DNA from: an uncultured Blautia sp.
GTDB lineage: Bacteria; Bacillota; Clostridia; Lachnospirales; Lachnospiraceae
Length of the DNA stretch: 64,000 nt
Assembly: GCA_900541985.1 (NCBI GenBank)
Contig: UQLX01000003.1
Location: 62,001-126,000 of the forward strand
Reading direction: 5' to 3'
Shown: one piece after another, positions 34,782 through 42,924 of the stretch
Layout of the letters: each line of letters opens with the position of its first letter
Numbering within the stretch: the first letter of the stretch is position 1
Made by a program: the position numbers and the translations under genes
Notes under the pieces: model-generated
What the model was told of the DNA's origin: nothing
The model's input: only the letters and a program-made list of their open reading frames with translations
Database searches by the model: none

Positions 34782-35441
34782 ATGAAAACTTTTTATGTAA
34801 ATGGAACCATTCTCACCATGGAAGAAGAGAACCTGTATGCTTCCTACGGCATCACCACGGTACAGGACGGCATGGTAGGGAAACCGCTGTTTCAGCTTTT
34901 GAAGGCTGCGGGAAAAATGGGAATCCTGAAGCTGGATATCGTCGGTTATCTGGATATCATGACGGCGGCAGATCTGATCGAAGAGGAGCCGGAATATGCC
35001 GGAACCTTATGAGGGAGAAAAGGAATACCGGGGATACCCCATTCACAGTGATGAAAAGCTGAGAGAATATATCGCCCTTGCTCTGGATAAGAAACAGCAG
35101 CTTCTTGCTCACTGCAATGGAGATGCGGCTGCGGAGCAGTATGTTTCCCAGTTTGAAAAGGAGCTGGAAAAAAGAGAGAGTTAGGATGCTTTCCGGCCGG
35201 AGATGCCGTGGACTATGGAATGAAGTTTACCTTCCACCAGGATACACCGGTGGTGCCACCGGATATGATGCGGACAGTTTCCTGTGCAGTAAACCGTGTG
35301 TCAAAAACAGGACAGAGCATCGGTGCAGACGAAAAAATTTCAGTTCTGGAGGCTCTGAAAGCAGAAAAAGATCAGCTGGCGGACATTCGGGTTCTGCAGA
35401 CAATAAAAGAAAATCAGGCGGTTTTCAGGAGGGGAGCATAA
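34782..35441 (+). pseudogene. Degraded amidohydrolase (YtcJ-like) gene
   Basis: Separate reading frames carry ordered pieces of one metal-dependent amidohydrolase: the N-terminus MKTFYVNGTILTMEE (after AAGGAGG) fused to an internal SYGITTVQDGM region; then YRGYPIHSDEKL with AHCNGDAAAEQY (34996-35184); then the C-terminal HQDTPVVPPDMMRTVSCAVNRV region (35208-35441). Intact proteins are about 530 residues, so two or more deletions plus frameshifts have removed most of the barrel. The gene cannot make an active enzyme. Confidence 0.8.
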
Positions 35442-35443
35442 TT

Positions 35444-35509
35444 ATGGCATTAAAAGAAGCAAAGGAATATCTGGAGCATCGGGGATACGGAGACCGGATT
35501 AGAACGTAA
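35444..35509 (+). pseudogene. YbaK/EbsC-type deacylase, N-terminal scrap
   Basis: A 21-codon frame (MALKEAKEYLEHRGYGDRIR) resembles the first helix of YbaK/EbsC aminoacyl-tRNA deacylases (about 160 residues), then stops. GGAGC lies upstream. It follows the broken amidohydrolase by 2 nt, so both probably decayed in the same deletion. Short, so the family assignment is tentative. Confidence 0.45.
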
Positions 35510-35522
35510 TTAAACAAAAGAT

Positions 35523-35575
35523 AAAAGACTGATAAATGAGGCGGTACAAAACTCCATCGTTTATCAGTCTTTTTT
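35523..35575. terminator. Intrinsic terminator, usable from both sides
   Basis: AAAAGACTGATAAA (35523-35536) pairs with TTTATCAGTCTTTT starting at 35560, ending in T6. It ends the decayed genes and faces the 3' end of the minus-strand lactonase gene. Confidence 0.88.
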
Positions 35576-35585
35576 CATAAAGAGC

Positions 35586-36683
35586 TTATTCGGATTTTTC
35601 CGGTTTCTTTTTCTCCGGTTTTTCCGGTACCGGCCAGATATGGATGCTGTTAGGTGTTTCTACTTTGTGTGGCTTATCGTTCATGACAATGATATTTTTT
35701 TCATAGTCTACACGGAATACGGTGATCGTATTGCTTGCATGGTTGGCAACTGCAATGTGCTGATTGTCCGGGAAGATAACCAGATCCTTTGGATAGTCAC
35801 CGCTGATGGGAAGATTGAATTTCTTTTCCAGAAGACCGGTTTTCTGATCGATCTCATACATGGAAACAGAATTTTCTCCTGCTGTGGTACAGAAAAGATG
35901 TTTTCCGTCAGGTGCCAGTGCAAGTCCGGAGGCAGCATTGTGAATGGCATCCTTATCGTTTTCTTTACGGAGTGTGGAGATGCTCTGGATCAGCTCAAAT
36001 TCCGGAAGATGGCCGCTGCCGTCATAGCTGTATACTTTGATCTCATTGCTTAACTCAAAGAGAATGTAGGCGAACCGCCCGTCTGCACTGAAACGGATGA
36101 TTCTTGGACCGCTTTCTCTGGGGCAGCGGAGGATATCCACAAGCTCCAGCTTATGACGTCTTTTATTGATCCGGTAAATTTTTACCTGGTCGATTCCGTT
36201 ATCTACGGCACAGAGATATTTATTGTCGGGAGTTGGGCGGACACAGTTTACATGAGGGCGGAAGTTACGCTCAGCAACGCTTCCGAGACCTTTATGGAAT
36301 ACACCGTCCATCAGACTGCCCAGACGGCCGTCCCGGTGTGTATGGACAACAGTCACCTTACCGTCATGATAACCCGCAACATAAAGATATTTGCCGTCTA
36401 CATCTGTTGCAAGGAAACAGCCTCTCATCCCATCGATATCCACGCTGTTGATTCTGGTGAGATCGCCGTTTTCGTCACGTTTAAAAACAGCTACGCCCTC
36501 GTCCTCGATCGAATAGAGAAAAAGTCCGTTTTTGGAGATGGTGGTGTGGGAGGAGTTGCTGACCTCTACTTCGTTTCTCTCTGTCAGAGTACCTTTTTCC
36601 ACATCGACATCATAAACCTGGATCCCCTTGCTGGATCCGTGGGTATAAGTACCCACATATGCCACATATTTTTTATTGTCCAT
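35586..36683 (-). CDS. Lactonase family protein (6-phosphogluconolactonase-like beta-propeller)
   Basis: 365 residues from the ATG at 36681-36683 (MDNKKYVAYVGTYTHG), with GGAGG 8 nt upstream on the minus strand. It has repeated blades such as GDLTRINSVD, KYLYVAGYHDGKVTV, KYLCAVDNGIDQVKIYRI and KHLFCTTAGENSVSMYEI. It belongs to the YbhE/Pgl beta-propeller lactonase family, likely hydrolysing a sugar lactone. The C-terminus is a Lys/Glu/Pro tail. No signal peptide. It has its own promoter and is not in an operon. Confidence 0.85.
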   Translation of the reverse strand: MDNKKYVAYVGTYTHGSSKGIQVYDVDVEKGTLTERNEVEVSNSSHTTISKNGLFLYSIEDEGVAVFKRDENGDLTRINSVDIDGMRGCFLATDVDGKYLYVAGYHDGKVTVVHTHRDGRLGSLMDGVFHKGLGSVAERNFRPHVNCVRPTPDNKYLCAVDNGIDQVKIYRINKRRHKLELVDILRCPRESGPRIIRFSADGRFAYILFELSNEIKVYSYDGSGHLPEFELIQSISTLRKENDKDAIHNAASGLALAPDGKHLFCTTAGENSVSMYEIDQKTGLLEKKFNLPISGDYPKDLVIFPDNQHIAVANHASNTITVFRVDYEKNIIVMNDKPHKVETPNSIHIWPVPEKPEKKKPEKSE

Positions 36684-36751
36684 TCTGATTGCCTCCTGAT
36701 TCTGCAAATTCAGTTTGTTTGTTGTACTGGCTGAATTTATTAAGTGCCCTT

Positions 36752-36780
36752 ATTATAGCATAAACAAAAACCAAGGACAA
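36752..36780 (-). promoter_or_regulatory. Promoter of the lactonase gene
   Basis: On the minus strand: TTGTCC (plus 36775-36780), 17-nt spacer, TATAAT (plus 36752-36757), about 70 nt before the ATG. Confidence 0.8.
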
Positions 36781-36881
36781 GATTTCTGGCTTTTGGAAAA
36801 TGTATTTTATGATGTACGAAACGTATTTTTTCAGGAGGAAATCGAAAAATATAAAATTACGGTAATGTAAAGGGATTGGAA

Positions 36882-36910
36882 TTGACAAAGGAGACGGTAC
36901 AACTTATAAT
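36882..36910 (+). promoter_or_regulatory. Consensus promoter with overlapping palindrome, corA operon
   Basis: Perfect TTGACA (36882-36887), 17-nt spacer and perfect TATAAT (36905-36910). AACTTA at 36901-36906 and TAAGTT at 36912-36917 form an inverted repeat over the -10 box, a plausible repressor site. Such a strong promoter would be expected to need control. Confidence 0.85.
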
Positions 36911-36983
36911 GTAAGTTATATTTTTGTGTGAGGGTGTTCCGGCATTTTCCGGGACATACGAGAGTGGAAAGGGGAACAGAACC

Positions 36984-37925
36984 GTGATTAGAATGTTTCG
37001 CACATCTGACGGTGCTATTCATGAAATACAGGAACCGCAGGACGGCTGCTGGATCGCACTGACGAATCCGACGGCAACAGAGATTTTTGAAATTTCAGAG
37101 CAGTTTCAGATTGAGGTAGACGATCTCAGAGCCCCTCTGGATGAGGAAGAGCGTTCCCGTATTGAAGTAGAGGATGACTATACTCTGATACTGGTGGATG
37201 TGCCTATGATCGAAGAAAGAAATGATAAGGACTGGTACGGCACGATCCCTCTTGGTATTATTGTAACGGATAAGATGATTTTTACTGTCTGTCTGGAGGA
37301 TACGCAGGTACTGACACGATTTATGGAAGGCCGTGTCAGAAACTTTTTTACTTATATGAAGACCCGCTTTATCCTGCAGATCCTTTACCGGAATGCCAGT
37401 ATGTATCTGCGCTATCTGCGTATCATTGACAAAAAAAGTGAGCAGGTGGAGGAAAAACTCCATCTTTCTCCCAGAAACCAGGAACTGATCGAACTTCTGG
37501 AACTGGAGAAATCACTGGTGTACTTTACAACCTCCCTGCGATCCAATGAAGCTGTGCTGGAGAAGCTGATCAAGATTGAGAGCATCAAGAAATATCCGGA
37601 GGATACGGAGCTTCTGGAGGACGTTATCATTGAGAATACCCAGGCTATTGAGATGGCGAATATCTACAGCGGAATTCTCAGAAGCATGATGGACGCTTTT
37701 GCCTCCGTTATCTCCAATAATCTGAATGATGTGATGAAGATCCTTTCTGTGATCACCATTGTAATGAGTATCCCTACTATTATCTTCAGCGCTTACGGAA
37801 TGAACCTGAGCGCGGCGGGAATGCCGTTCTCCAAAACACCATGGGGCTTTTTGATCGTTATTCTGATATCCATTGCACTCAGTGTTATTGCTGCAATCGT
37901 GCTGTCAAAAAAGAAATATTTCTGA
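36984..37925 (+). CDS. corA: CorA-family magnesium/metal transporter
   Basis: 313 residues. I use GTG 36984 because AAAGGGG lies 9 nt upstream; ATG 36993 would be too far. A cytoplasmic funnel domain occupies residues 1 to about 250 and two transmembrane helices the C-terminus. The first ends in the signature YGMN, the ion-selectivity motif of CorA. These proteins form pentameric channels for Mg2+ and sometimes Co2+ or Ni2+. In an acetogen with Ni and Co enzymes, cobalt or nickel transport is possible, but Mg2+ is the family default. Confidence 0.92.
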   Translation: MIRMFRTSDGAIHEIQEPQDGCWIALTNPTATEIFEISEQFQIEVDDLRAPLDEEERSRIEVEDDYTLILVDVPMIEERNDKDWYGTIPLGIIVTDKMIFTVCLEDTQVLTRFMEGRVRNFFTYMKTRFILQILYRNASMYLRYLRIIDKKSEQVEEKLHLSPRNQELIELLELEKSLVYFTTSLRSNEAVLEKLIKIESIKKYPEDTELLEDVIIENTQAIEMANIYSGILRSMMDAFASVISNNLNDVMKILSVITIVMSIPTIIFSAYGMNLSAAGMPFSKTPWGFLIVILISIALSVIAAIVLSKKKYF

Positions 37926-37947
37926 TGTAAAGGAGATACGTGATTTT

Positions 37948-38805
37948 ATGAATTGGATTGACAAGCTGGAACGTAAATTTGGAAGATATGGTATTCCGAA
38001 CCTGACCCTGTATATGGTGATCTGTTATGTTCTGGGGTATTTTCTGATGATCCTGAACCCGGGGATACTGAATATGCTGAGCCTTGAGCCCGCAATGATC
38101 CTGAAAGGACAGATCTGGAGACTGGTCACCTGGGTGATCTATCCTCCCCAGACAGGGAATTTTTTGCTGTTTGTAATTTCCATTTTCTTTTTTTATTACC
38201 CGATCGGAAATTCTCTGGAACGTACCTGGGGAACCTTCCGGTATAACCTGTATATTTTTTCCGGACTGCTGTTTGTGATGATCGCAGCCTTTCTGACCTA
38301 TTTCTTTACGGGCAGAGTATATCTGGTAGGTGCTGTGTTTACCACCTATTATGTAAGTATGTCTGTTTTCCTGGCTTATGCGGCCTGCTATCCGAATATG
38401 CAGCTCCTTCTGTGGTTTGTGATCCCCATCAAAATGAAATGGATGGGATGGGTATACGGAGCAATCATTCTGTATAATATTATCTATTATTTACGAATCG
38501 GTGTATGGGTAATGACCGTGCCTATTATAGCGTCATTTTTGAACTTTGTCCTGTTTTTCTTCAGCGGTATCAGTATGTACCGGTTCCGCCCAAAAGAAGT
38601 AAAAAGGAGACGAGAATTCAAAAAGGCCATGGCCCAGAGCCGTGTGAATCCTGCAACAGGAGGAAGTGTTGCCAAGCATAAATGTGCCATCTGCGGACGG
38701 ACAGAGCTGGATGATCCAAACCTGGAATTCCGTTTCTGCTCCAAATGCAACGGCAATTACGAATACTGTCAGGACCATCTGTTTACACATGAACATGTGA
38801 AGTAA
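37948..38805 (+). CDS. Rhomboid-like membrane protein with C-terminal zinc-binding domain
   Basis: 285 residues from ATG 37948 (AAAGGAG 12 nt upstream). Residues 15-215 contain about six hydrophobic helices, and ILKGQIWRLVTWVIYPP and NSLERTWGTFRYNLYIF resemble the L1 loop and following helices of rhomboids. The usual active-site GxSG is not present (VGAVFTTYYVSMS instead), so it is probably an inactive, derlin-like member. The C-terminal 60 residues are basic, then have CAICGRTE, CSKCNGNYEYCQ and a final HLFTHEH, a likely zinc site. Function unknown; it follows corA by 22 nt. Confidence 0.7.
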   Translation: MNWIDKLERKFGRYGIPNLTLYMVICYVLGYFLMILNPGILNMLSLEPAMILKGQIWRLVTWVIYPPQTGNFLLFVISIFFFYYPIGNSLERTWGTFRYNLYIFSGLLFVMIAAFLTYFFTGRVYLVGAVFTTYYVSMSVFLAYAACYPNMQLLLWFVIPIKMKWMGWVYGAIILYNIIYYLRIGVWVMTVPIIASFLNFVLFFFSGISMYRFRPKEVKRRREFKKAMAQSRVNPATGGSVAKHKCAICGRTELDDPNLEFRFCSKCNGNYEYCQDHLFTHEHVK

Positions 38806-38846
38806 ACAAACGAGGAGAAAACACCAGACGAGGAGACAGAATTATT

Positions 38847-40136
38847 ATGAAAAAAAGACCATTTGTGACCCTGGAAAAGCTGAGAGAGATCGAAGCTGAA
38901 TTTCCCACACCTTTTCATCTTTACGATGAAAAAGGAATCCGTGAAAACGCAAAAGCGTTGAAGGAGGCATTTGCATGGAACAAAGGATTTAAGGAGTTCT
39001 TTGCAGTAAAGGCAACCCCCAATCCCTATCTGATCCAGATCCTTCAGGAGTATGGCTGCGGCTGCGACTGTTCTTCCATGACAGAGCTGATGATGGCCAA
39101 AGCATTAGGCTGCAAAGAGGGGGAAGTGATGTTTTCCTCCAACGATACACCGGAAGAGGAGTTCCGTTATGCAGATGAGATCGGCGGCATCATCAATCTG
39201 GATGATATCACTCACATTGAGGCTGTAGAGCGCTCTGTGGGCAAAATCCCCAGGACCATCAGCTGCCGTTACAATCCGGGCGGACTTTTTAAGATCAGCA
39301 ATGACATCATGGACAATCCGGGGGATTCCAAATACGGAATGACAACAGAGCAGATTTTTGAGGCGTTTCGTATCCTGAGGGAGAAGGGTGCAGAAAATTT
39401 CGGTATCCACGCATTCCTTGCCAGCAACACGGTAACAAACGAATATTATCCTATGCTTGCAAAGATCATGTTTGAGCTTGCAGTGAAGCTTCAGAAGGAA
39501 ACAGGAGCACATATCAGCTTTATCAATCTTTCCGGCGGTATCGGTATTCCCTATAGTCCGGACCAGAGACCAAATGATATCCGTGTGATCGGTGAGGGTG
39601 TCCGCAAAGTTTACGAAGAAGTCCTTGTTCCGGAAGGAATGGGAGACGTTGCAATTTATACCGAGCTGGGACGTTTTATGATGGGACCTTATGGCTGCCT
39701 TGTAACAAAGGCCATTCACGAAAAGCATACACATAAGGAATATATCGGAGTAGATGCCTGTGCGGTAAACCTGATGCGCCCGGCCATGTACGGAGCATAT
39801 CATCACATTACGGTTATGGGAAAGGAGCAGGAGGTCTGCGACCATCTTTATGATGTTACAGGGTCTCTCTGTGAAAATAACGACAAGTTTGCCATTGACC
39901 GTTATCTTCCAAAGATTGATAAGGGAGATCTCCTTGTGATCCATGATACGGGAGCACATGGCTTTGCGATGGGATACAACTACAATGGCAAGCTGAAATC
40001 AGCGGAAATCCTTCTTCATGAGGATGGAAGCTTCCAGCTGATCCGCAGAGCAGAGACACCGAAGGACTATTTTGCAACCTTTGACTGCTTTCCTGTTTAC
40101 GAAAAGCTTCTTGAGGATGCAGACAGACTGAAATAA
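38847..40136 (+). CDS. lysA: Diaminopimelate decarboxylase
   Basis: 429 residues of the fold-III PLP decarboxylase family. The PLP lysine is in FFAVKATPNPYL near residue 52; glycine-rich NLSGGIGIPY binds the phosphate; GADACAV-like VDACAVNLMRPAMYGAYH and HDTGAHGFAMGYNYNG complete the site. LysA makes lysine from meso-diaminopimelate. Relatives act on ornithine or carboxynorspermidine, but the C-terminal pattern fits LysA. GACGAGGAGACAG lies upstream, and a terminator follows. Confidence 0.88.
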   Translation: MKKRPFVTLEKLREIEAEFPTPFHLYDEKGIRENAKALKEAFAWNKGFKEFFAVKATPNPYLIQILQEYGCGCDCSSMTELMMAKALGCKEGEVMFSSNDTPEEEFRYADEIGGIINLDDITHIEAVERSVGKIPRTISCRYNPGGLFKISNDIMDNPGDSKYGMTTEQIFEAFRILREKGAENFGIHAFLASNTVTNEYYPMLAKIMFELAVKLQKETGAHISFINLSGGIGIPYSPDQRPNDIRVIGEGVRKVYEEVLVPEGMGDVAIYTELGRFMMGPYGCLVTKAIHEKHTHKEYIGVDACAVNLMRPAMYGAYHHITVMGKEQEVCDHLYDVTGSLCENNDKFAIDRYLPKIDKGDLLVIHDTGAHGFAMGYNYNGKLKSAEILLHEDGSFQLIRRAETPKDYFATFDCFPVYEKLLEDADRLK

Positions 40137-40147
40137 TAGAAAACAGA

Positions 40148-40177
40148 GACCGGATGTGCTTATGCATCCGGTCTTTT
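40148..40177 (+). terminator. Intrinsic terminator after lysA
   Basis: GACCGGATG (40148-40156) and CATCCGGTC (40165-40173), followed by TTTT. Confidence 0.88.
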
Positions 40178-40181
40178 CCAT

Positions 40182-40214
40182 AAAAAAAGACTGCTGAGAG
40201 AACTCAACAGTCTT
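40182..40214 (-). terminator. Terminator of tRNA-Leu
   Basis: On the minus strand AAGACTGTTGAG and CTCAGCAGTCTT (plus 40187-40214) pair with one G-U and a 4-nt loop, then T7. The plus strand has a C/A mismatch, so it works better for the tRNA. Confidence 0.85.
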
Positions 40215-40221
40215 ATATTCA

Positions 40222-40303
40222 TGCCGCTGGCCGGACTCGAACCGGCACGGTGTTACCCGCTTGATTTTGAGTCAAGTGCGTCTGCCAATTCCGCCACAGC
40301 GGC
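40222..40303 (-). tRNA. tRNA-Leu (anticodon CAA)
   Basis: 82 nt on the minus strand. The acceptor stem GCCGCTG pairs with CAGCGGC, with A73 at plus base 40222. The anticodon stem CTTGA/TCAAG holds loop CTCAAAA, so the anticodon is CAA and reads UUG. The T arm contains GGTTCGAGTCC, and a long variable arm (GGGTAACACC) marks a class II tRNA. CCA is not encoded. A TATAAT box lies on the minus strand at plus 40317-40322. Confidence 0.96.
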
Positions 40304-40527
40304 ACATGAACCGAAGATTATAATAACACATTATCTGCATGACTGCAAGCTATATTTTTGCTTTCTTTGGGATTCTTTATGAAAAATTTATAATATTTCA
40401 CAGGAAGAACATTGAATTTCAGGGAAAAAGGTGGTATGTTACAACAGGTAAATAACTTTTTGCATTTATGGTTAAGCTGAAAGAGGAGTTTCCATAACAT
40501 GTGACAGGGATGGAGGATAGAAAATTT

Positions 40528-42435
40528 ATGAATCTGGGCGACAAAAAACCTGACAAAACGCCTACTAAGAGACCACTGTATGTGTATTACATTATTGTAG
40601 GTGTGCTTATTGTTCTTCTGAACATTCTCGTTGTTCCGGCAATACAGGAGCGAAGTGTTGAGAAGACAGATTATTCCACCTTTATTAAGAGTGTGGAAAA
40701 AGGCAATGTGACAAAAGCAACCATAGAAGAAGGATATATTTATTACGAGGTGATCTCACCGAAGACCGGAAACAAGCTTACCTGCAAAACGGTTCAGATG
40801 GATGACCCGGATCTGGTAAACCGTCTTCTGGAGGCGAATGTGGTAATGGATGAGGTGCTTCCGGAAAGCCCGTCCATTTTCCTGACGCTGATCCTCAGTT
40901 ATATCATTCCTATTGGAATCTTTATTTTCCTTGGACGCTGGCTCAGCAAAAAAATGATGTCCTCTATGGGCAACGGAGGACCGGGAGGCGCCATGTCCTT
41001 TGGCAAGAGCAATGCCAAGGTTTATGTAAAATCTTCCACAGGGATCAAATTTTCTGACGTGGCAGGAGAGGATGAGGCCAAGGAGCTTCTGACAGAAATC
41101 GTGGATTATCTTCATAATCCTCAGAAATACACAGAGATCGGAGCCTCCATGCCAAAAGGTGCTCTTCTTGTAGGCCCTCCGGGAACGGGTAAAACACTTC
41201 TTGCCAAAGCTGTGGCAGGAGAGGCGGAAGTTCCGTTCTTCTCTATTTCCGGATCTGAATTTGTGGAAATGTTTGTCGGTATGGGTGCTGCCAAGGTTCG
41301 TGACCTTTTCAAACAGGCCAACGAAAAAGCCCCGTGTATTGTATTTATTGACGAGATTGATACCATTGGTAAAAAACGTGACGGCGCAGGCTTTTCCGGA
41401 GGAAATGACGAGCGTGAGCAGACACTGAACCAGCTTCTGACAGAGATGGACGGTTTTGACGGCTCCAAGGGAGTTGTAATCCTGGCAGCTACTAACAGAC
41501 CGGATTCTCTTGATCCTGCGCTTCTTCGTCCGGGACGTTTTGACAGGAGAATTCCGGTAGAGCTTCCGGATCTGCAGGGACGTGAAGAGATCCTGAAGGT
41601 TCATGCAAAGAAGATCAAGATTGCGGATACGGTACGGTTTGATGAAATCGCCAAGGCGGCTGCAGGCGCTTCCGGAGCGGAGCTTGCCAATATTGTCAAT
41701 GAGGCGGCTCTCCGGGCGGTTCGTGACGGACGTAAATTTGCCACACAGGCAGATTTTGAAGAGAGCATCGAGGTAGTTATCGCAGGTTATCAGAAGAAGA
41801 ACCGCGTGCTGTCCAACAAAGAGAAGCTGATCGTTTCCTACCATGAGATCGGTCATGCCCTTGTTGCTGCCAAGCAGACAGAGTCAGCGCCGGTACACAA
41901 GATTACCATTATACCGCGTACTTCCGGAGCTCTGGGTTACACCATGCAGGTGGATGAGAAGGAACACTTCCTGATGTCCAGAGAGGAACTGGAAAACAAG
42001 ATCGCTACCTTTACTGGCGGACGTGCGGCAGAGGAGCTGATCTTCCACTCGATCACTACAGGAGCCTCCAACGATATCGAACAGGCTACAAAGATCGCCA
42101 GGGGAATGATCTCACGTTTTGGTATGAGTGACGATTTTGACATGGTTGCCATGGAAAATGTCAGCAACCAGTATCTTGGAGGAGATGCCACTCTTGCATG
42201 CTCCTTTGAAACACAGACGCTTATAGATAAAAAGGTTGTAGAGCTTGTGAAGAAACAGCACCAGAAGGCGCTTCAGATCCTTCAGGACAATATCGGCAAG
42301 CTTCATGAACTGGCTCAGTACCTGTATGAGCATGAAACAATTACAGGGGAAGAGTTTATGAGTATTCTGGAAGCTGCTCCGGCTGCAATACAGGCGGAAG
42401 CCAATGCAGAGGAGACTACAGAGGAAGGGTTATAA
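40528..42435 (+). CDS. ftsH: ATP-dependent zinc metalloprotease FtsH
   Basis: 635 residues from ATG 40528 (MNLGDKKPDK), with GGAGG 11 nt upstream; GTG 40501 and ATG 40510 are in frame but lack good ribosome sites. It is a membrane-anchored AAA+ protease: transmembrane helices at about 17-37 and 113-133, Walker A GPPGTGKT, Walker B FIDEID, the second region of homology ending in LRPGRFDRR, and the zinc site HEIGH. It degrades misfolded membrane and regulatory proteins, including in sporulation. Single-gene unit with its own terminator. Confidence 0.96.
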   Translation: MNLGDKKPDKTPTKRPLYVYYIIVGVLIVLLNILVVPAIQERSVEKTDYSTFIKSVEKGNVTKATIEEGYIYYEVISPKTGNKLTCKTVQMDDPDLVNRLLEANVVMDEVLPESPSIFLTLILSYIIPIGIFIFLGRWLSKKMMSSMGNGGPGGAMSFGKSNAKVYVKSSTGIKFSDVAGEDEAKELLTEIVDYLHNPQKYTEIGASMPKGALLVGPPGTGKTLLAKAVAGEAEVPFFSISGSEFVEMFVGMGAAKVRDLFKQANEKAPCIVFIDEIDTIGKKRDGAGFSGGNDEREQTLNQLLTEMDGFDGSKGVVILAATNRPDSLDPALLRPGRFDRRIPVELPDLQGREEILKVHAKKIKIADTVRFDEIAKAAAGASGAELANIVNEAALRAVRDGRKFATQADFEESIEVVIAGYQKKNRVLSNKEKLIVSYHEIGHALVAAKQTESAPVHKITIIPRTSGALGYTMQVDEKEHFLMSREELENKIATFTGGRAAEELIFHSITTGASNDIEQATKIARGMISRFGMSDDFDMVAMENVSNQYLGGDATLACSFETQTLIDKKVVELVKKQHQKALQILQDNIGKLHELAQYLYEHETITGEEFMSILEAAPAAIQAEANAEETTEEGL

Positions 42436-42444
42436 ACAAAGTAC

Positions 42445-42487
42445 AAAAGATGGTTCCGGCGAAATTCGTTGAGAATCATCTTTTTTT
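42445..42487 (+). terminator. Intrinsic terminator after ftsH
   Basis: AAAAGATGGTT pairs with AATCATCTTTT around a 20-odd nt loop, ending in T7. Confidence 0.8.
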
Positions 42488-42523
42488 ATGATATGATAAA
42501 AAGAACGGACAGGAGGGATCAAT

Positions 42524-42898
42524 ATGGTCAGAAAAGGACAGATCACGGAGCTGGACTGCCGGACGGCGGAAAGCATGGTAGCGAGATACATCAATCATAC
42601 ACTAAAGGCCGATGAAATGGAGGAATTTCTGGATCATATCGAACATTGTTCCTCCTGCTATGATGAACTGGAAACCTATTTTATCGTAAACAAGGTAACA
42701 CAGCAGCTGGCAGAGACGGAGGAGGATTCCGTCCTGGATTTTCAGAGCCTTCTGGAACAGGATATCCGAAGAAGCAGAAGATATATCCACCACAGAAGAG
42801 TCATGCAGCTGGCGGGAGGTATCCTGACCATTTTTTTGTCAGGTGCGCTGATCGTATTCCTTGTATTTGTATTTTTTGAAATAAAAAGATTCTGGTAA
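42524..42898 (+). CDS. Zinc-finger (anti-sigma-like) membrane protein
   Basis: 124 residues. The N-terminal 60 residues resemble a zf-HC2 domain: an early Cys (ELDCRTAESMVARYINHTL), then HIEHCSSCYDELE with the HxxxCxxC zinc motif of anti-sigma factors. One transmembrane helix lies near residues 97-118 and there is a very short outside tail. No sigma-factor gene is adjacent, so an anti-sigma role is not supported by context. AGGAGGGATC precedes the ATG; polA begins 26 nt downstream. Confidence 0.72.
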   Translation: MVRKGQITELDCRTAESMVARYINHTLKADEMEEFLDHIEHCSSCYDELETYFIVNKVTQQLAETEEDSVLDFQSLLEQDIRRSRRYIHHRRVMQLAGGILTIFLSGALIVFLVFVFFEIKRFW

Positions 42899-42924
42899 AC
42901 AGAGGACCTTAGGAGGACATAGAT

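Noticed and set aside
40756..41856. 366-codon open frame on the minus strand within ftsH
   Set aside because: It lies opposite conserved ftsH motifs and has no recognisable protein features; a coding shadow.
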